Below are positions 61,597 to 64,000 of a DNA stretch of 64,000 nt, one piece after another. The notes under the pieces were generated by a model. That model was not told the DNA's origin, ran no database searches, and worked only from the letters and a program-made list of their open reading frames with translations. The stretch spans positions 1 through 64,000 of the forward strand of contig CAWKLX010000001.1 of assembly GCA_963850605.1 (NCBI GenBank), written 5' to 3'. The position numbers and the translations under genes were made by a program. The stretch's first letter is position 1, and the number at the start of each line of letters is the position of its first letter. The DNA comes from BOG-908 sp963850605 (lineage in GTDB: Bacteria > Pseudomonadota > Alphaproteobacteria > Acetobacterales > Acetobacteraceae).

Positions 61597-61977
61597 ATGC
61601 ATGCACCAAGACCGGCGCGCGTGCTTATCGTTGACGACGACACAACGATGCTGCGGCTGCTCAGGGCATGTCTCGGCCGGATGAAGGTTCGTGATGTCGA
61701 AGAAGCAACGAATGGTCTCGACGCGCTGCAAAAGCTGCGTGCCAGCCGTTTTGACCTGATTATCAGCGATTGGCACATGCAACCGATGGACGGGCTCGAC
61801 TTGCTGCGCCACGTGCGCGCTGACTCTGTGCTTGCAAACCTGCCGTTCATCATGGTCAGCGCGGAATGTGCCTTTGACCGAGTAGAGAATGTCGAACGTG
61901 CCGGTGTATCCGGCTACATCGTCAAGCCTTTCAGCGCGGTGACGTTGGCCGAGCAGATCCGGATTGTGTGCCGATGA
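61597..61977 (+). CDS. CheY-like single-domain response regulator
   Basis: 126 residues, only a receiver domain. VLIVDDDTTMLRLLRACLGR gives the acidic pocket (Asp13-15), IISDWHMQPMDG the phosphorylated Asp58, MVSAE the switch Ser88, and YIVKPFS the conserved Lys110-Pro. It is most likely a chemotaxis output that binds FliM (encoded 1.3 kb upstream), or a stator/motor regulator. ATG 61597 is preceded by AACCGG-type weak signals. Its stop overlaps the next start as ATGA. Confidence 0.88.
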   Translation: MHAPRPARVLIVDDDTTMLRLLRACLGRMKVRDVEEATNGLDALQKLRASRFDLIISDWHMQPMDGLDLLRHVRADSVLANLPFIMVSAECAFDRVENVERAGVSGYIVKPFSAVTLAEQIRIVCR

Positions 61978-64000
61978 TGCACCCGCCGCATAGTGCGCTA
62001 CCGCGCCGCTTCCGAACCGGCATGTCGGCATGTTTGGTGTGGGTCGCGTTCACATGCGCGTTGCCGGCACATGGGGCCGTGCCGCCGACCGCATCCGCCG
62101 CAGGCGCGATGGAACAGCCGGACGTGGGAGCACGCTTCGCCGTCCACGATACGTTCGATCGCCTGGTGCTCTCGTTGCCGCCAGGTACCCAGGCCACATC
62201 GCACCGATCGGGCGACACGGTGGTGTTGCAGCTGCCACGCTGCGGACGCGTCGTGCCGCCTTCCCACCGGGGGCGGCGGATACTCGGGCTCCAAGGCGTG
62301 CCTGGGCAGGCAATACTGCAAGTCGCCCCGGGCGCGCGCGTGCGCACCTGGCGCCTCGGAGACCGGTTGGTTGTCGATGTGCTGAACGCCGCGGCGGTAT
62401 CGGCACCCCAGTCCCTTGCGAATCCCGTCCCCATCCCGGCGGGCACGCCGCTTCGCGCCACGGAAGCCGCCCTGCCGGCATCCCTAGCGACGGCCGGCCC
62501 GAGGGTTCCCGCCACACTCCCGGCCCCGCTTGCACGGCCGCCCGCTCCCGTCATCGCAACGCCTGTCCTACCGTCGGGTCCGGTAGGCCGGGCAGTGCCG
62601 CCGCCGGTTGCCACCGGTATGCCGCCGGCGGGCGATGGCCGGAAAGTCGCCTCCCGCAGCATTGAGGCCGCAACATTCACATCCACCACTCCGGCGACAG
62701 TCGCGAGGCCGGGCCAGCCCGCAACGCCCGATCAGGTCACGCCGCCACCTTCAAGCTCGGCGGTGCTGCCATTGGCGCGGGACGGAGACATAGACGGTCC
62801 GGCCGTGCTGGTGCCCTGCCCGCGCGGGACGGGTGCGGCCGCTTTCGAACGCGCGGGCCAGGCGCACATCGTGTTCGACGAGGGCAAGGCGCTCGACCTG
62901 AGTGCGCTGAAGGACGATCCGGTGTTCGGCGACATAAGCGAACAGGTTCTGACAGACGGGCTGGAATTGCGCCTTCACCTGCCGGCTGCCGGTCAGCTGC
63001 GGCTGCTGCGCCGTGCCGAGGGCTGGGCGTTGATCGTGACCACCTCCGCCCATCTTCCGGCTCTTCCGGACTTTGAGGGCCAGGCGCAGGGAGGCATACT
63101 CGCCCTGCGCGCCAAGGGCCCGGGTCGCGTTATCGGTACTGGCCGACGACGTCACCGGGAGCCGGCTATTCGCGGGAACCCAGACTGGTGACGGCCAGCG
63201 TATGCCGGCCGCCCATGCCGCTCCGGAATACAGCATCCTTGCGAGCTGGCTCGGCCTGGTCGTTGCGCCGAAATCGGATCGTTTAGTGATGCGAACGTCG
63301 CCGTCCGGCTTCGAACTGTCGGCGCAAACGCCGCCGGGATTGGTACTCGCGTGGTCGAAGGCCGGCGCGGTGAGCTGGCCCGACGGACGCGTGATGACGC
63401 GGCTGTTCGACCTGCCGGATCTGGCACCCGAAAGCTTGCACCGCCGACTTGGCCAAGCGCTGCGCGATGCGGCCCTGGCACCCAGGCCGGCTCGGTTCGG
63501 GCCGCGGCTGGCCGTGGCTCGAACCATGTTGGCCCAAGGCATGGATGTGGAGGCGGCGTCCGTGCTGCACACTGCCTTGGCGGACGATCCTGCCCACCTA
63601 GGCGAACCGGACGTGCAAGGACTGTCCGCGATTGCGGACTGGCTGTCCGCCAAGGCAGGCGGCGCGGAGGCGCCTCGCCCGAATTTCGACCCAGCACGGC
63701 TGGGCGGCAGTGACGAGGCGGTTCTGTGGCGTGCCTTGCTGCAACCCGCTACGCCTGACCCTGCGTCGCAGGCCGCGGTTTTGGCACCGGTCTGGCCGTT
63801 GATTTTCAGCTATCCGGCGCCTTTGCGCCGGCCGATGCTGCTGGCCGCATCCGACCTGTTGCAGCGCGGCGGACAGGCAGCCGCATGGGCCGCGCTGCTG
63901 GCCCAGACCGCCAACTCGGCACTCGACCTATCGCGTGCCGCATTGTTGCGGCAGCAGGGCAGAGACGAGGCTGCATTGGCACTGCTGGATCGTGTGGCTG
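61974..64000 (+). CDS. Large exported protein of the flagellar locus, with a frameshift; 3' end outside window
   Basis: The first frame begins at ATG 61974 (MMHPPHSALPRRF) with a signal peptide (VWVAFTCALPAHG), a beta-rich segment (VHDTFDRLVLSLPPGTQATS), a long Pro/Ala-rich linker and a second folded part (AHIVFDEGKALDLSALKDDP; LRLLRRAEGWALIVTTSA). It turns to basic nonsense after about 63130 and stops at 63191. The next frame carries on without a stop to the window edge (VLADDVTGSRLFAGTQTGDG; YSILASWLGLVVAPKSD; DAEAASVL-like helical repeats). One indel near 63135 joins them. Helical repeats in the second half suggest a TPR-like fold. The function is unknown, possibly motor- or stator-related. 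Confidence 0.65.

Noticed and set aside
1..64000. CRISPR array, toxin-antitoxin pair, restriction system or other defence island
   Set aside because: I looked for regularly spaced repeats and for typical nuclease, methylase, helicase and antitoxin motifs near the IS elements and the tRNA, and saw none.

Overview
The window looks like a chromosomal segment of a high-GC, flagellated alphaproteobacterium, most likely Rhodospirillales and probably Acetobacteraceae. This is inferred from gene content and order, not from a marker-gene search. Supporting features are the ispE / TPR protein / ETF-QO / uracil-DNA glycosylase / lytic transglycosylase block, the small DUF6111-like gene next to the CCA-adding enzyme, the DUF4175 giant membrane protein after lysA, and the fliL-fliM-DUF6468-motE-cheY order. 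Genes are densely packed, with many 4-base ATGA or GTGA overlaps.

Layout. (1) About 1-14.5 kb is a decaying cell-surface polysaccharide region. It holds a large glycosyltransferase that runs off the left edge, a methyltransferase, two intact O-acyltransferases and a sulfotransferase. Between them lie at least four broken genes: two polytopic membrane proteins, an FkbM-like methyltransferase and a glycosyltransferase-methyltransferase fusion. In the middle (9.2-11.6 kb) sits a nest of dead insertion sequences, in which one IS630-type element is inserted into another, followed by an IS481-type tail. (2) About 14.5-27 kb is an accessory redox/detoxification region: short-chain dehydrogenases, a cupin, NTF2/SnoaL-like proteins, an alpha/beta hydrolase, an AhpD-like protein, a quinone oxidoreductase and DoxX. 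Three LysR regulators are each transcribed divergently from a neighbouring operon. Several genes here carry frameshifts. (3) 27-32 kb is a yhiI-rbbA-yhhJ type ABC export operon (HlyD-like adaptor, fused double-ATPase/permease, second permease). (4) A tRNA-Gln(UUG) at 32.7 kb marks the change to compact core genome.

(5) 32.8-51.3 kb carries housekeeping genes: ispE, a TPR lipoprotein-like protein, ETF-QO, UDG, a lytic transglycosylase, two LPS-type glycosyltransferases, TauE/SafE, lysA, DUF4175, CCA transferase, a TetR regulator with a free-standing RND porter-like protein, and cysG. (6) 51.3-58.7 kb is a sulfur/cysteine-centred block. An overlapping minus-strand chain (cysK, thioesterase, alcohol dehydrogenase, membrane protein) diverges from one Rrf2 regulator. 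A second, cysteine-bearing Rrf2 regulator diverges from an FAD/NAD(P) protein. (7) 58.7 kb to the right edge is a flagellar operon: fliL, fliM, a DUF6468 protein, a MotE-like chaperone, a CheY-like receiver and a large exported protein that carries a frameshift.

I see no CRISPR array, rRNA, prophage or recognisable defence system. The most unusual items are the membrane-anchored RND porter-like protein (49.3 kb), the nested IS630 pair, and the broken paralogue (11.5-13.2 kb) of an intact membrane protein at 51.3-53.0 kb. No complete new multi-gene system is convincingly present. The frameshifts are read from the sequence, and I cannot tell from it alone whether they are true mutations or assembly errors.
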